From: Candidatus Puniceispirillum sp.
Lineage (GTDB): Bacteria > Pseudomonadota > Alphaproteobacteria > Puniceispirillales > Puniceispirillaceae
DNA length: 23,159 bases
Assembly (NCBI GenBank): GCA_016780525.1
Contig: JADHLR010000008.1
Location: 1 to 23,159 of the forward strand
Direction of reading: 5' to 3'
Shown: positions 22,291-23,159 of the stretch, one piece after another
How positions within the stretch are numbered: the stretch's first letter is position 1
Layout: each line of letters starts with the position of its first letter
Position numbers and translations under genes: made by a program
The notes under the pieces: model-generated
Seen by the model: the letters and a program-made list of their open reading frames with translations, nothing else
Told to the model about the DNA's origin: nothing
The model's database searches: none

Positions 22291-23159
22291 AATTGATGAA
22301 AGCGGCGCGCTTTATGATTCTGACGAGGCGGTAGACCTCGCGCAGCCGCCGGCTGAAATCATTATCCTCACATCGGCCGACACCGAGGTGAGTCTGCTGT
22401 CAAAAGCGGTGGCAAGACGCGCCAGTGAACCGCATCAACGACAGGTGCGGATTGCTAATTATCTTAGCCTGAATCATCCCTATTCAGTTGATTTATATAT
22501 CGAAAATACCGCAAAACAGGCGCAGATTGTGCTTGTTCGACTGCTTGGTGGCACCGGCTATTGGTCATATGGGGTTCAGCAATTACGCGCGCTTGCCGAG
22601 ACCAGTGACGTCCGGCTGGTGTTTTTATCGGGTGACGGTAAGCCGGATCCGGAATTGCAGTATCTGTCGTCTTTTGATGCCGCTGTTTGTGACAGTCTGT
22701 CGGCCTATCTGGATGCGGGCGGGCTGGATAATGCTGTCGGGTTTTTGCAAAAAATCGACGATTGCCTTGACGCCACCGATCAGGCACCACCGGTGCGTCC
22801 GTTATTGCGGGCCGGGCTCTATTGGCCGGATCTGTCGTTTGTTGACCTTGATTCTGTTCACAAACAGTGGCAGGACGGCGCGGCTGTCGCGGCGGTGGTG
22901 TTTTATCGCGCCTTGATGCAGGCTGGTGACACCGCACCGATCGATTCATTGATTGATGCGTTGCGGTTGGCGGGTCTGAACCCATTGCCGCTATTTGTAG
23001 CCAGTCTGAAAGACCCGGAAAGTGCTGCCATTGTCGCTGACAGCCTGCAACAGGCCAATGCGGATATCATCCTGAATCTGACCAGTTTTGCGGTGTCGGA
23101 TGCCAGCCAGGAAACCTCCAGCCAGGAGACATTTTCCGGAATTGCCGAAATGCATGCCA
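22277..23159 (+). CDS. cobN: Cobaltochelatase subunit CobN, N-terminal part
   Basis: The frame from ATG 22277 stays open to the right edge (294 complete codons), so this is the beginning of a much longer gene (CobN is about 1,100-1,300 residues). The start MHLLKIDESGALYDSDEAVDL, the segment VLVRLLGGTGYWSYGVQQL and the later PLLRAGLYWPD followed by VVFYRALMQAGDT are recognisable CobN N-terminal features. CobN binds hydrogenobyrinate diamide and inserts Co2+ with CobS and CobT and ATP in the aerobic pathway. The ATG lies inside the end of cobW (14-bp overlap), implying translational coupling and cobalamin control through the upstream riboswitch. Confidence 0.93.
   Translation, partial: MHLLKIDESGALYDSDEAVDLAQPPAEIIILTSADTEVSLLSKAVARRASEPHQRQVRIANYLSLNHPYSVDLYIENTAKQAQIVLVRLLGGTGYWSYGVQQLRALAETSDVRLVFLSGDGKPDPELQYLSSFDAAVCDSLSAYLDAGGLDNAVGFLQKIDDCLDATDQAPPVRPLLRAGLYWPDLSFVDLDSVHKQWQDGAAVAAVVFYRALMQAGDTAPIDSLIDALRLAGLNPLPLFVASLKDPESAAIVADSLQQANADIILNLTSFAVSDASQETSSQETFSGIAEMHA

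Noticed and set aside
23105..23130. Two sequences nearly identical to the B12 box (AGCCAGGAAACCT and AGCCAGGAGAC) inside cobN
   Set aside because: They lie in the cobN reading frame and encode a Ser-Gln-Glu-Thr repeat. None of the other cobalamin riboswitch blocks is present upstream, so they are taken as chance or a small coding duplication.

Overview
The window reads as ordinary chromosome of an alphaproteobacterium with moderate G+C. The evidence is the aerobic cobalamin style (cobC, cobW, cobN behind a cobalamin riboswitch), DUF2244, an alphaproteobacterial-looking moaA-mobB-moeA-moaE run, TupBC, and a flavin oxidase/DUF1365/Cfa-like/NTF2/SDR lipid cluster of the kind found in RpoE-ChrR photooxidative-stress regulons of Rhodobacter-like bacteria. 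A SAR116- or Rhodospirillales-like marine lineage would fit, but that is a guess. No phage, IS element, CRISPR array, tRNA or rRNA was seen. Genes are packed tightly and many stop/start codons overlap.

Layout. (1) 1-1626: the end of a WD40/cytochrome c protein, a 40-residue membrane peptide and an exported trypsin-like protease without PDZ. (2) 1627-4993: molybdenum-cofactor genes moaA, mobB, moeA, moaE behind a structured leader. (3) 5013-7920, minus strand: a UreH-type Ni/Co transporter, a 2OG-Fe(II) oxygenase and the tungstate-type ABC permease and ATPase (TupB, TupC), with no binding protein TupA. (4) 8102-10387: a lone molybdenum hydroxylase large subunit. (5) 10426-13997: DUF2244, DUF952, and a minus-strand operon of aldo/keto reductase, tartrate/D-malate-type dehydrogenase and HIT protein. 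(6) 14168-18758: the lipid-modification cluster, with a plus-strand operon (FAD oxidase, DUF1365, Cfa-like methyltransferase) and a converging minus-strand pair (SDR, NTF2-like). (7) 19039-23159: cobalamin genes cobC, then a cobalamin riboswitch, then hupE-like, cobW and the start of cobN, which runs off the window.

Functionally the window is dominated by metals. Region 2 makes Mo cofactor, region 3 imports oxyanion (W/Mo) and Ni/Co, region 4 is a molybdoenzyme, and region 7 imports and inserts cobalt into the corrin ring. The most interesting block is region 6. Its methyltransferase keeps the Cfa fold motifs but lacks the Cys and His of the bicarbonate site of true cyclopropane synthases. 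Together with its neighbours it resembles the methylated/furan fatty acid pathway (UfaM/UfaD/UfaO) more than simple cyclopropanation.

A second theme is short tandem duplications in spacers (14, 15, 16 and 19 bp units). One of them duplicates the ribosome-binding site and start codon of the Ni/Co transporter out of frame.
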